Of a DNA stretch of 14,294 nt, positions 14,062 to 14,294 are shown piece by piece. The notes below the pieces were generated by a model. The model saw only the letters and a list, made by a program, of their open reading frames with translations, was not told the DNA's origin and made no database searches. Position 1 is the first letter of the stretch. Every line of letters starts with the position of its first letter. This DNA comes from Dictyocoela muelleri (lineage: Eukaryota; Microsporidia), in contig SDVU01000370.1 of the NCBI GenBank assembly GCA_016256075.1, positions 1 to 14,294 of the forward strand, read 5' to 3'. The position numbers and the translations under genes are program-made.

Positions 14062-14294
14062 CATATGCCAAACGCGAGACATATGCCAAACGCGAGACAT
14101 ATGCCAAACGCGAGACATATGCCAAACGCGAGACATCTGCCGAAATCGAGACATATTACAAGGGCGAGACATATTACAAGGGCGAGACATATTACAAAGG
14201 CGAGACATATTACAAAAGCGATACATATGCCAAACGCGAGACATATGCCAAACGCGAGACATATGCAAAACGCGAGACATATGCCAAACGCGAG
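14062..14294. repeat. 18-bp minisatellite, running off the right edge
   Basis: Thirteen units, the last cut by the window edge. Type a is CATATGCCAAACGCGAGA and type b is CATATTACAAGGGCGAGA. The order is four a, one hybrid (CATCTGCCGAAATCGAGA), four b-like, then four a-like. Since 18 is a multiple of three, every frame reads as a six-residue repeat. On the minus strand this gives MSRVWH and MSRPCN units in a frame that stays open through the window edge and ends after PRAARVTVYISNF and a hydrophobic tail at 13981. That could be the end of a repeat protein, but open frames are expected from any 18-bp array whose unit lacks stops. I annotate it as a minisatellite. Confidence 0.9.

Noticed and set aside
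14062-14294. CRISPR array
   Set aside because: Units are contiguous 18-mers with no unique spacers, in what looks like a eukaryotic genome.

Overview
The window is extremely AT-rich and gene-poor, and mobile DNA fills most of it. It most resembles a transposon-laden microsporidian genome. The evidence for that is five decayed Merlin/IS1016-type (ISXO2-like) DNA transposons, a family known from several microsporidia, and one partial gene at the left edge whose start codon has a run of six C just upstream, a signal reported before microsporidian genes. Another AT-rich eukaryote cannot be excluded from sequence alone.

Layout. 1-143 (minus) is the 5' end of the only plausible host gene. 496-2866 is foldback element I: two GC-rich double-hairpin ends in inverted orientation (581-608 with 1835-1879, and 2699-2778), inverted arms, and a 277-bp palindrome between them. 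Merlin A (609-1834) has inserted into its left hairpin. About 70-85 bp of flanking DNA is present as direct repeats abutting both ends. 3383-9117 is foldback element II, built on the same plan: hairpin ends (3461-3531, 8961-9030), inverted arms, a 1.8-kb core palindrome (6777-8606) and a 73-bp direct repeat outside each end. Its left arm is interrupted by Merlin B (3544-5087) and Merlin C (5261-6672). 9123-9865 is featureless. Merlin D (9874-10867) and Merlin E (10956-12070) follow. Then come a 34-bp minisatellite (12138-12354), a one-sided relative of the core palindrome (element III, 12385-13785), a degenerate tRNA-like sequence (about 13879-13951, minus), and an 18-bp minisatellite that runs off the right edge (14062-14294).

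All five Merlin copies have 8-bp target duplications, exact or with one mismatch, and broken transposase frames. Their termini differ, so they look like five subfamilies. Because elements I and II carry each arm twice, the unbroken opposite arm acts as a built-in empty site for Merlins A, B and C. The Merlins are therefore younger than the foldback elements. Foldback elements with double-hairpin ends and flanking direct repeats tens of bases long are the candidate for an undescribed mobile-element type. I found no coding capacity of their own, so they are probably mobilised or copied by something encoded elsewhere. All alignments were done by eye and all identity figures are approximate.
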